Source of the DNA: an uncultured Lacibacter sp.
GTDB lineage: Bacteria > Bacteroidota > Bacteroidia > Chitinophagales > Chitinophagaceae
Reading direction: 5' to 3'
Length of the DNA: 8,290 nucleotides
Assembly (NCBI RefSeq): GCF_946479605.1
Contig: NZ_CAMLGT010000172.1
Span: 1 to 8,290, forward strand
In this document: in pieces, positions 1-6,271 of the stretch
Numbering within the stretch: the stretch's first letter is position 1
Layout of the letters: each line of letters begins with the position of its first letter
Notes under the pieces: generated by a model
What the model was told of the DNA's origin: nothing
The model's input: only the letters and a program-made list of their open reading frames with translations
Database searches by the model: none
Translations under genes and position numbers: made by a program

Positions 1-27
1 TATAGAAAACTGTTTTTTTAAGAATGT

Positions 28-130
28 TTTTTGTTCCGTAGGAACATGCGAAGGAGAATTTTCGTGCCGAGGTACGATTGATTGCTAGGCACAGGAAGCT
101 ATGCACCAACCAACGCCTCATTCCTGCGCC
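28..130. repeat. Palindrome-rich intergenic repeat, probably a member of a dispersed Bacteroidota family
   Basis: Three inverted repeats lie close together. The first is a perfect 6-bp arm palindrome, TGTTCC-GTA-GGAACA (32-46). The second is CGTGCC-GA-GGTACG (63-76), with one G:T pair. The third is a 10-bp arm hairpin, GGCACAGGAA (88-97) against TTCCTGCGCC (121-130), with one mismatch and a 23-nt loop. I recall similar GTTCCGTAGGAAC and GTGCCGTAGGTACG blocks repeated between genes in Chitinophagaceae and relatives, but cannot check this here. No transposase is nearby. It sits directly downstream of the truncated lipoprotein frame at 155-241 and may have helped to end it. The inverted repeats are seen; the family assignment is from memory. 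Confidence 0.55.
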
Positions 131-154
131 AGATTTCCGATTGTTATACTTGGA

Positions 155-241
155 CTAAATGGGGCCTAAAAGGTTGCTTGTATCAATTTCAGGTTTGCAA
201 CTGACAAAAACAGAAAGAAGTAAAATTATTAGAAAACGCAT
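155..241 (-). pseudogene. 28-codon lipoprotein-like frame, probably the truncated start of a lipoprotein gene
   Basis: On the minus strand an ATG at 241 opens a 28-codon frame that ends with TAG at 155-157. The translation begins MRFLIILLLSVFVSCKPE, a textbook lipoprotein signal: a basic residue, about 11 hydrophobic residues, then VFVSC with the lipidated Cys at position 15. Only 13 residues follow the Cys, so the mature product would be tiny. After the TAG the same frame stays open to the window edge, but that stretch is repeat DNA, so I do not treat it as coding. The frame lies about 75 bp downstream of the relic copy of the ABC-F 3' end, mirroring the intact lipoprotein gene that follows the real ABC-F gene. 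It could instead be a genuine very small lipoprotein. The signal peptide is seen; pseudogene status is inferred. Confidence 0.5.
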
Positions 242-314
242 ATAGGATATGTATTGCAGCTATTGACTTGGATTGCTAATAAAAATAACAAGTTCGCTTA
301 TTGCCCATTATAAA

Positions 315-377
315 ATCAACCCACCTTACTCTCCAACTCCATCACTTTCTCAAAGACTGCTTCATGTTCTGCATTGA
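315..377 (-). repeat. Relic second copy of the ABC-F gene 3' end (direct repeat of 906-968)
   Basis: Positions 320-377 match 911-968 at 54 of 58 bases, and ATCA at 315-318 also matches. On the minus strand the repeat encodes the last 18 residues and stop of an ABC-F protein, NAEHEAVFEKVMELESKVG, against NAEYEAAFEKVMELESKAG in the intact gene. The four base differences change three residues (Y/H, A/V, A/V) and none is silent, which fits loss of selection in this copy. Similarity stops abruptly at 378. There is no ABC-F sequence further upstream in frame, so this is a tail only. Weak similarity (ATTTTAT, AATAA) may continue past the stop codon into the leader of the next gene. Confidence 0.85.
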
Positions 378-400
378 GGGACACTTGCACTATTGCAGTA

Positions 401-868
401 CTAACTTCCGCAGCCACAACATTTCCTAACTATTGCATACCAGTTGTCCTTTAACTTCAGCGTATCTTCAAACTGGCGATATTTAGAGGTATCTATTGGG
501 CCGAGTTGTATAGTACCATAGATGTCATCCAATCCGTTGCTCCATTCTTTATAAGAAAATACTGTATCATGTTTTTCAAAACTCAACCAACCGTGTCCAT
601 TTTTAAACCAGGTTTCTAATTTAGGCATGATGAATCCTGAATAACGGTATTCAATCTCTGTAATAAAAACACTACCTCCTTTGCTCGAAAACGAATCTAA
701 AAACTTTTTGTTCGAAAGAATTTCTTCTTTTACAATAAAAAACTCGTCTAAAGCCGCCGGAGCTTCAGATATCCAAGCATTGACATTTTTTTTGTAACAT
801 TCAGCGGATCTGTTGGTACAAGAAAAGTGACTTATTAACAAGAGAATGAAAATAGCAAATTGCTTCAT
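401..868 (-). CDS. Small lipoprotein with a cysteine-rich C-terminus, function unknown
   Basis: I do not recognise a family for this 155-residue protein. Residues 1-17 form a lipoprotein-type signal (MKQFAIFILLLISHFSC) with Cys17 as the likely lipidation site. The lipobox is imperfect (HFS before Cys), which Bacteroidota tolerate. No other membrane segment is visible, so the mature protein should be anchored in the envelope. The body is soluble-looking and aromatic-rich around residues 87-118. A second Cys lies at 24, and the protein ends KCCGCGS with Cys at 150, 151 and 153, suggesting disulfides or metal binding. The ATG is 38 bp downstream of the ABC-F stop, with no terminator or clear promoter between, so cotranscription with ABC-F is likely. 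Copies of the ABC-F 3' end flank the gene on both sides, which points to insertion or duplication. By eye it is more AT-rich than its neighbours. Confidence 0.75.
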   Translation of the reverse strand: MKQFAIFILLLISHFSCTNRSAECYKKNVNAWISEAPAALDEFFIVKEEILSNKKFLDSFSSKGGSVFITEIEYRYSGFIMPKLETWFKNGHGWLSFEKHDTVFSYKEWSNGLDDIYGTIQLGPIDTSKYRQFEDTLKLKDNWYAIVRKCCGCGS

Positions 869-905
869 GTTGTGTTAAATGTCACTTTTATTCATAAAAT
901 AGTTT

Positions 906-968
906 ATCATCCCGCCTTACTCTCCAACTCCATCACTTTCTCAAACGCTGCTTCATATTCTGCATTGA
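906..968 (-). repeat. Intact-gene copy of the ABC-F 3' end direct repeat
   Basis: This is the partner of the repeat at 315-377, with a constant offset of 591 bp. It covers the last 18 sense codons and the stop of the ABC-F gene. The two copies are in direct orientation and enclose the whole 155-residue lipoprotein gene. Recombination between them would delete that gene and leave the ABC-F reading frame complete, with one to three conservative changes at its tail. Confidence 0.85.
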
Positions 969-2880
969 ACTGTGCCAGGTCTTTGCTCAGTTTTTGATAT
1001 GACATTTCTGTTTGTTTGAACATGTCTTTATCAGAATAAGTAGAAGGATCGGAGAGTTGCGCTTCCATTTTATTTTTTTCAATGGTGGTAGCGTTGATCT
1101 TTTCTTCGAGCTGTTGCAGTATGCGTTGCTGCTTCTGCAATTCTTTCTTCAGTTCTTTATTGATCACCACTTTCGTATCAGCAACAGGAGCGGGGGCAGG
1201 TTTTTCTTCCACCACTTTTTTCACTTCCGCTTTCTTCTCACTACCCGCTGAAGACGCTTTACTATCGGCTTCTCTCTTCGCCATCCGTTCTTTCCACTCT
1301 AAGTATTCCGTGTAGGTGCCTTTAAATTCTTTGATCTCTTCATCTACAATTTCCCAGATCTTATTGGCTGTTTGCGAAACAAAAAAACGGTCGTGACTTA
1401 CAAGAATGATACTGCCCTGGTATTTGTTCAATGCTTCAATGAGTAATTCAACCGAGTGCATATCCAGGTGGTTCGTCGGTTCATCGAGCATCAGGAAGTT
1501 GGCCTTGCTGATGATTGTTTTTGCCAACGCAATCCTTGCTTTTTCACCACCACTCAGTACTTTGATTTTTTTATCGATATCATCGCCACCAAATAAAAAG
1601 CAACCCAGCAGTGTACGCAGTTCCTGGTCGGTTTTTTGCGTGCCACAGGTTTTTAATTCATCAAGCAGTGTATGATTCAATCCAAGTGATTCCAACTGGT
1701 GCTGGGCGTAAAAACTTTCGTCAACATTATGTCCCCATTTACGTTCACCTTCAAAACTTTCAACACCGGCAATAATGCGCAGCAGTGTAGATTTACCCTT
1801 ACCGTTTGCACCGATCAATGCAATTTTATCGCCCCGTTCAATTTCTGCACTGGCATTTGTTACAATTTTATTGGCACCGTAATGTTTGCTAATATGTTTT
1901 AATTCGCATAATACTTTACCCGGCATTTTATCAATTGCAAAGTTAATGCGGATATTGGGGCGGTCATTGGTAGGCGCTTCAATTACATCCAGCTTTTCTA
2001 ATTTCTTAATAGCAGTTTGGGCAGCTGCTGCTTTACTTGCTTTTGCACGAAAACGTTCAATAAAACGTTCCTGCTGACGGATAAAGTCCTGCTGGTTTTC
2101 AAATGCCTTCATCTGCAATTCCATTCTTATCTCTTTTTCCTGTTGATAGAAAGAATAGTTGCCGCCGTAAATATGTAAACCTTGCTGAAACACTTCCACA
2201 ATCTTCGTCACCATACGATCAAGGAACCAACGGTCATGCGATACAATCACTACTGAACCCTGGTAGTGCAGCAAGTATTTTTCCAGCCATTCAATACTGG
2301 GAAGATCCAGGTGGTTCGTGGGTTCATCGAGTAACAATAAGTCGGGCTGTTGCAGGATCATTTTTGCCAGCAGTACACGCATGCGCCAGCCACCACTGAA
2401 TTCTTTATACGGTCGTTGCAGATCAGCATTGGCAAAGCCAAGTCCCTGCAGAATTTCTTCTGTTTTATGATGGATGTTGTAACCATCCAGCGTATCCATT
2501 TCATGCAGCTTATCAGAATAAAGGTGGAGGAGTGCTTCATCTTCATGATTTTTTTCCAGCTGAATGCCCAGCTCTTCAATTTCTTTTTCGAGCAACAGTA
2601 CTTTTTCAAATGCTCCCAGCGCAACCTGCAAAATCGATTCACTGGTATCAAAACTCAGCAGATCCTGGTGCAGGTAACCAATACTGGTATTGCGGCTGCG
2701 GATCACTTCGCCTTTTGAGGGCTGGTATTCGCCCACCAGCAACTTCAGAAGGGTCGATTTCCCTGTGCCATTATACCCAATCAAACCAATACGCTCATTG
2801 GGATGAATGTGCCAGGTAGAATCTTCAATAATAGCTCTTGCACCAAACTCAAACGTTACATTCTGAAAACCAGCTAACAT
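907..2880 (-). CDS. ABC-F family ATPase (two ABC domains, ribosome-associated type)
   Basis: The 657-residue protein has two ABC ATPase domains and no membrane segments, which defines the ABC-F class (Uup, YheS, EttA and relatives). These proteins act on the ribosome in translation or antibiotic protection rather than in transport. Domain 1 has Walker A GYNGTGKST (35-43), signature FSGGW (161-165), Walker B LLLLDEPTNHLD (181-192) and H-loop SHDR (214-217). A charged, helical interdomain linker spans about 240-320. Domain 2 has Walker A GANGKGKST (357-365), signature LSGGEKAR (442-449), Walker B LMLDEPTNHLD (463-473) and SHDR (495-498). Both catalytic glutamates are present. A Lys/Ala/Pro-rich spacer (about 535-572) leads to a C-terminal coiled coil (about 575-657), as in Uup/YheS-like proteins. 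The ATG at 2880 lies 23 nt after a TATCTTTG promoter box. The subfamily is not assigned. Confidence 0.95.
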   Translation of the reverse strand: MLAGFQNVTFEFGARAIIEDSTWHIHPNERIGLIGYNGTGKSTLLKLLVGEYQPSKGEVIRSRNTSIGYLHQDLLSFDTSESILQVALGAFEKVLLLEKEIEELGIQLEKNHEDEALLHLYSDKLHEMDTLDGYNIHHKTEEILQGLGFANADLQRPYKEFSGGWRMRVLLAKMILQQPDLLLLDEPTNHLDLPSIEWLEKYLLHYQGSVVIVSHDRWFLDRMVTKIVEVFQQGLHIYGGNYSFYQQEKEIRMELQMKAFENQQDFIRQQERFIERFRAKASKAAAAQTAIKKLEKLDVIEAPTNDRPNIRINFAIDKMPGKVLCELKHISKHYGANKIVTNASAEIERGDKIALIGANGKGKSTLLRIIAGVESFEGERKWGHNVDESFYAQHQLESLGLNHTLLDELKTCGTQKTDQELRTLLGCFLFGGDDIDKKIKVLSGGEKARIALAKTIISKANFLMLDEPTNHLDMHSVELLIEALNKYQGSIILVSHDRFFVSQTANKIWEIVDEEIKEFKGTYTEYLEWKERMAKREADSKASSAGSEKKAEVKKVVEEKPAPAPVADTKVVINKELKKELQKQQRILQQLEEKINATTIEKNKMEAQLSDPSTYSDKDMFKQTEMSYQKLSKDLAQFNAEYEAAFEKVMELESKAG

Positions 2881-2903
2881 AATTCTTTCTTAAAAATGAG
2901 CGG

Positions 2904-2911
2904 CAAAGATA
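2904..2911 (-). promoter_or_regulatory. Bacteroidota-type -7 box for the ABC-F gene
   Basis: The minus strand reads TATCTTTG, an exact match to the TAnnTTTG -7 consensus, 23 nt before the ABC-F ATG. A TTTC (plus-strand GAAA at 2929-2932) lies 17 bp further upstream and could be a degenerate -33 TTTG. The heptad array begins only 7 bp upstream of the box, so any -33 contact would fall inside the array. Confidence 0.6.
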
Positions 2912-2917
2912 AGGTTT

Positions 2918-2966
2918 AAGTGCGGGGTGAAAGGTAAGAAGCACGAGGTAAGAGGTACGAAGTACG
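2918..2966. repeat. Heptanucleotide repeat array, seven units
   Basis: Read on the plus strand in steps of seven, the units are AAGTGCG, GGGTGAA, AGGTAAG, AAGCACG, AGGTAAG, AGGTACG and AAGTACG, consensus roughly A(A/G)GTA(C/A)G. The period is exact with no indels. The array lies between the divergent ABC-F and DUF3347-lipoprotein genes and overlaps where the ABC-F -33 element should be. Degenerate heptad arrays occur between genes in Bacteroidota; their role is unknown to me. Confidence 0.7.
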
Positions 2967-2988
2967 AACTGAAAACCCGGTGGGCGGC

Positions 2989-3010
2989 ACTTCGACTACG
3001 CACAGTGTAA
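2989..3010. repeat. Short intergenic motif resembling a dispersed Bacteroidota element
   Basis: The motif CACTTCGACTACGCACAGTG closely resembles CTTCGACTACGCTCAGTG, which I recall as a dispersed intergenic element in Bacteroidota genomes. It is not coding here. The assignment rests on memory only; a count of copies in the genome would settle it. Confidence 0.35.
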
Positions 3011-3077
3011 TTCCTGACGGGGTAAAATGCCAGGAGGTATGGCGTACCTGACAGCTCGCTGCAAAGCTCATAGGTCT

Positions 3078-3085
3078 TATCTTTG
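3078..3085 (+). promoter_or_regulatory. Bacteroidota-type -7 box for the DUF3347 lipoprotein gene
   Basis: TATCTTTG matches TAnnTTTG exactly, 15 nt before the ATG at 3101. Twelve bases around it (CTTATCTTTGCC, 3076-3087) are identical to the divergent ABC-F promoter. Transcription starting about 7 nt downstream would give a very short leader made mostly of the A/T run at 3088-3100. No TTTG is evident at -33. Confidence 0.6.
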
Positions 3086-3100
3086 CCAAAATTTTTTTTT

Positions 3101-3682
3101 ATGAAAAAGACTTTGCTTATCCTTTCCGTTATTCTTTCGGCTGTAGCCTGTAAAAACAAAGAAGAAAAAACAGAAGAAACCACAACCGCACCGGAAGCAA
3201 AAACTTCTGCTGGATATGCTTACAGTGAAGGGTTTAATCAATCGATCAACAATGTATTGACAGCTTACTATAACCTGAAAGATGCGTTTGTAGCAAGTGA
3301 TACAGCAAAAGTGAATGAAACAGGTGCTGTATTAAAAACATTGCTCGACAGTTTGAAACTGGACGAAGTAAAAACTTTCGATAGCCTTGGTTTTGCTAGC
3401 ATTGATGGTCGTGCAGGTGATGTGGCTGCTGAGATTAATGGAATGCTGGGAGAAAAAGAACTGGCGAAAAAGCGGGAGTCGTTTGAAATGGTATCGAATG
3501 CATTTTACGATATGGTACGTGTGATCAAACCTACGGGCGCAACGATCTACTACCAATATTGCCCCATGGCTTTTGACAATAAAGGTGCATACTGGCTCAG
3601 CAGTGCCGACAGTATCATGAATCCTTACTTCGGCAAAAAAATGCTCACTTGCGGTGAGGTAAAGGAAACGCTGAAGTATTAA
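3101..3682 (+). CDS. DUF3347-type periplasmic lipoprotein, possibly metal-related
   Basis: The product is 193 residues from the ATG at 3101. An in-frame TTG at 3083 is rejected because it falls inside the promoter box and spoils the signal peptide. Residues 1-17 (MKKTLLILSVILSAVAC) are a lipoprotein signal with Cys17, followed by a Lys/Glu/Thr-rich tether to about residue 37. The rest is a helical domain. Its end carries YCPMAFDNKGAYWLSS (153-168) and INPYFGKKMLTCGEV (172-186), the CPMA...WLS...NPYFG..M..CG pattern that I associate with DUF3347. This domain is often found as a stand-alone lipoprotein or fused to heavy-metal efflux adaptors. Cys154, Met156, Met181 and Cys184 could bind a soft metal such as copper; that is inference. 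The TonB receptor follows on the same strand after 225 bp of repeat-containing DNA, so they may or may not be coexpressed. Confidence 0.85.
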   Translation: MKKTLLILSVILSAVACKNKEEKTEETTTAPEAKTSAGYAYSEGFNQSINNVLTAYYNLKDAFVASDTAKVNETGAVLKTLLDSLKLDEVKTFDSLGFASIDGRAGDVAAEINGMLGEKELAKKRESFEMVSNAFYDMVRVIKPTGATIYYQYCPMAFDNKGAYWLSSADSIMNPYFGKKMLTCGEVKETLKY

Positions 3683-3686
3683 GAAG

Positions 3687-3749
3687 GTGAGTGACGAGTA
3701 GTGAATAGTGAGTGGGAAGCCGATAGTCGTTAGCCCGTAGTTTGTAGTA
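3687..3749. repeat. Degenerate heptanucleotide array, nine units
   Basis: Starting five bases after the DUF3347 gene stop codon, nine consecutive 7-mers share AG at positions 4-5 in eight cases: GTGAGTG, ACGAGTA, GTGAATA, GTGAGTG, GGAAGCC, GATAGTC, GTTAGCC, CGTAGTT, TGTAGTA. The first four form a GTGA(G/A)TA subset and the later ones drift to a GATAGTC-like subset. The unit length matches the array at 2918-2966 but the consensus differs. The two arrays bracket the DUF3347 gene. Confidence 0.6.
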
Positions 3750-3784
3750 ATAATTTTTCATTCTCAAAATATCAGACTGATTAT

Positions 3785-3800
3785 CCCCTCTCTGGAGGGG
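3785..3800. repeat. G/C hairpin CCCCTC-TCTG-GAGGGG in the gap before the receptor gene
   Basis: This is a perfect 6-bp stem with a 4-nt loop. CCCCTC...GAGGGGTG blocks are common in intergenic DNA of Bacteroidota, in my recollection, as repeat elements. No T-run follows on the plus strand, so it is a poor candidate for an intrinsic terminator of the upstream gene, although it might stall transcription or protect a 3' end. A GGGGG run at 3834-3838 could pair alternatively with the CCCC. Confidence 0.45.
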
Positions 3801-3907
3801 TGACAGTTTATTACACAGGAGAATGGTTAAAAGGGGGCGCTTCATTCAAACAAAAACAGCATTTACTTGTAATAGAGGTATACTTCTAAAAACGGGAAAA
3901 TTTCCGC

Positions 3908-6271
3908 ATGCATTATTTTAAACCTATCATTTCACTGCTCATCTGTATCATAACAGTTGCAACATTATCTGCGCAGGAGAAATTCACCATCAGCGGTTAT
4001 GTAAAAGACAGCACCAGTAACGAAACCATTATCGGTGCCACCATCAGCGTTAAAGGGCGAACAAAAGGTATCAGCTCTAACCAATATGGTTTTTATTCCA
4101 TCACACTCGATAAAGGCAGCTATACACTTACGGTGTCGCATGTTGGTTTTACAGCTAAGGAAATAGACATTGATCTCAACAGTAATACACAGCTCAATTT
4201 TGATCTTGCTCCACGTATCGCTATTTCGCAGGAGGTGATCATTTATTCAAAGAAGCGTGATCTGAATGTGAAGAGTGCCCAGATGGGCAAGTTTGAATTG
4301 AGCATGAACCAGATCAAATCTGTTCCTGCATTGGCGGGTGAAGTTGATCCGATTAAAGTGTTGCAACTATTACCTGGTGTGCGCAATGCAGGTGAGGGAA
4401 ACAGCGGATTGTATGTGCGTGGTGGTGGTCCCGATCAGAATTTGATTTTACTGGATGATGCAGTGGTGTACAATCCCGGTCATTTGTTTGGTTTCTTTTC
4501 GGTGTTTAATAGCGATGCATTGAAGAATGTGAGTTTGATCAAAGGTGGCATGCCTGCCAACTACGGTGGCCGTATCAGCAGCGTGGTGGATATTGCGATG
4601 AAAGATGGCAACAACAAAAAGTTCCAGGTGGAAGGAGGTATTGGTACCATCTCTTCACGTGTTTCTGTTCAAGGCCCTGTGGTAAAAGAAAAAGCATCGT
4701 TTATTGTTTCTGCACGCAGAACATATATTGATGTGCTTGTGAAACCTTTCATTAAAAAAGAAAGTGCGTTCTACGGCAGTGGTTATTACTTCTACGATCT
4801 TAATACCAAGTTCAATTATAAATTTTCGGAGAAAGACCGTTTGTATGCAAGTGGTTATTTCGGAAGAGATGTGTTTACTTTCAACAACAAAGAACGCAGC
4901 TTTGGGGCACGTATTCCCTGGGGTAATTCAACAGGAACAGTACGTTGGAACCATGTATTCAACAGCAAATTATTTTCAAACACATCGCTTGTATGGAATG
5001 ATTATCGTTTTGCATTTGGCGGAACACAAAGTGATTTCGAGATCAATCTCAATTCTGCTATTCGTGATGTGAGTGCCAAGATTGATTTTGATTATTATCC
5101 CGTTACCGGTCACCAGTTAAAGTATGGTATCAATTATACCTATCACAGATTCAATCCGCAAACAACCAGTGGTAAAAGTGGTGATGTGGTGTTTGAACCG
5201 CAGAGTGTAAACAACAAGTTTGCACATGAGCTGGCGGCATACATCATGGACGATTGGGAGATCAATGATCAGTTAAAGATCAACTATGGCGTGCGGTACA
5301 GTATGTTTCAGCAAGTAGGTCCATACAGCTTGTATGTAAAGGATGCAGATGGGAATAAACTCGACAGCACCGTGTACGGGAAAGGTGAGGGTGTAAAGTA
5401 CTATGGTGGACTGGAACCACGTGCTACTCTTCGCTATGCATTGAACGATGAAACATCCATTAAAGCAGCGGTTACACGAAACCTGCAGTTCATTCATTTG
5501 GTAAGCAACGCTGGTACAACATTGCCAACGGATATTTGGGTGCCGAGTACACATCGAGTAAAACCACAGATCGGCTGGCAGTATGCAGCCGGATTCTTTA
5601 AAAATTTCAACGATAATACCTGGGAAACATCGGTTGAAGTGTATTACAAAACCATGCAGAACCAGATCGAATACAAAGAAGGCTTTACGCCCGGCATTGG
5701 CGATCCCGAAGAAAGTTTTGTATTTGGAAAAGGATGGAGTTATGGTGCCGAGTTTTATGTAAACAAAGCAAGAGGTAATTTCACTGGTTGGATCGGTTAT
5801 ACCTTGTCATGGACATGGCGCAGGTTTCCGCAGTTGAATGATGGAGATAAATATCCCGGTCGTTACGACCGCAGGCATGATCTGAGTGTTGTGACCAACT
5901 ATCAGCAAAATAAAAAATGGAAATATTCGGCCGTGTTTGTATTTGGCACCGGTAATGCATTTACTTTACCTGAACGTTTCTTTTTGGTTGATGGCGTGCT
6001 AACGCAGCAGTACAGCCGCATTAACCAATACCGTTTACCATCGTATCACCGTCTTGATCTTTCAGCTATTTACACACCACAGCCGAAGAAGGTTCGCAAG
6101 CTCAAAACTGAATGGGTGTTTAGCGTGTACAATGCTTACAGCAGGCAAAATCCTTATTTCATTTATTACGATCAAACAGGTAATCCTTACCAGGGAACTT
6201 TGGAAGTGGAAGCAAGACAAGTGTCGTTATTTCCAATCATTCCAAGTGTAACGTTGAATTTCAAGTTGTAG
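3908..6271 (+). CDS. TonB-dependent outer-membrane receptor with N-terminal carboxypeptidase-regulatory-like domain
   Basis: The 787-residue product imports an unknown ligand across the outer membrane using TonB energy. A cleavable signal (1-23, ending LSAQ) precedes a CarboxypepD-regulatory-like domain (about 25-102) with the typical ISGYVKD...IIGATISVKG...G.YS...GSYTLTVSHVGF pattern. The plug domain (about 120-232) includes VLQLLPGV (151-158), SGLYVRGGGPDQN (166-178), the LLDD...NPGHLFGFFSVFN stretch (181-201) and IKGG.PA.YGGRISSVVD (211-228). The rest is a beta barrel with alternating aromatic strands and a final strand ending LNFKL. It is too short for a SusC protein (usually about 1000 residues) and no SusD gene follows, so a glycan utilisation role is not supported. 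The DUF3347 neighbour weakly hints at metal uptake or homeostasis. The upstream promoter is unclear; TATACTTC at 3879-3886 is a poor -7 match. Confidence 0.95.
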   Translation: MHYFKPIISLLICIITVATLSAQEKFTISGYVKDSTSNETIIGATISVKGRTKGISSNQYGFYSITLDKGSYTLTVSHVGFTAKEIDIDLNSNTQLNFDLAPRIAISQEVIIYSKKRDLNVKSAQMGKFELSMNQIKSVPALAGEVDPIKVLQLLPGVRNAGEGNSGLYVRGGGPDQNLILLDDAVVYNPGHLFGFFSVFNSDALKNVSLIKGGMPANYGGRISSVVDIAMKDGNNKKFQVEGGIGTISSRVSVQGPVVKEKASFIVSARRTYIDVLVKPFIKKESAFYGSGYYFYDLNTKFNYKFSEKDRLYASGYFGRDVFTFNNKERSFGARIPWGNSTGTVRWNHVFNSKLFSNTSLVWNDYRFAFGGTQSDFEINLNSAIRDVSAKIDFDYYPVTGHQLKYGINYTYHRFNPQTTSGKSGDVVFEPQSVNNKFAHELAAYIMDDWEINDQLKINYGVRYSMFQQVGPYSLYVKDADGNKLDSTVYGKGEGVKYYGGLEPRATLRYALNDETSIKAAVTRNLQFIHLVSNAGTTLPTDIWVPSTHRVKPQIGWQYAAGFFKNFNDNTWETSVEVYYKTMQNQIEYKEGFTPGIGDPEESFVFGKGWSYGAEFYVNKARGNFTGWIGYTLSWTWRRFPQLNDGDKYPGRYDRRHDLSVVTNYQQNKKWKYSAVFVFGTGNAFTLPERFFLVDGVLTQQYSRINQYRLPSYHRLDLSAIYTPQPKKVRKLKTEWVFSVYNAYSRQNPYFIYYDQTGNPYQGTLEVEARQVSLFPIIPSVTLNFKL

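Noticed and set aside
1..154. Continuation of the 28-codon lipoprotein frame past its TAG to the window edge (open frame) as a readthrough protein.
   Set aside because: The downstream stretch is palindromic repeat DNA with no protein-like features; an open frame of about 50 codons is compatible with chance.
907..2880. ABC transporter ATP-binding subunit.
   Set aside because: Two fused ABC domains, an ABC-F style linker and C-terminal coiled coil, and no membrane segments or permease neighbour indicate a soluble ABC-F protein.
3083..3100. TTG at 3083 as an earlier start for the DUF3347 lipoprotein.
   Set aside because: It lies inside the TATCTTTG promoter box and would add six residues in front of a normal lipoprotein signal; ATG at 3101 is better.
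2918..3749. Heptad arrays as a CRISPR array.
   Set aside because: The units are 7 bp, contiguous and lack spacers; no cas genes are present.
3908..6271. SusC of a SusC/SusD glycan-uptake pair.
   Set aside because: The protein is about 200 residues shorter than typical SusC and the next gene is a convergent MTHFR-like gene, not SusD.
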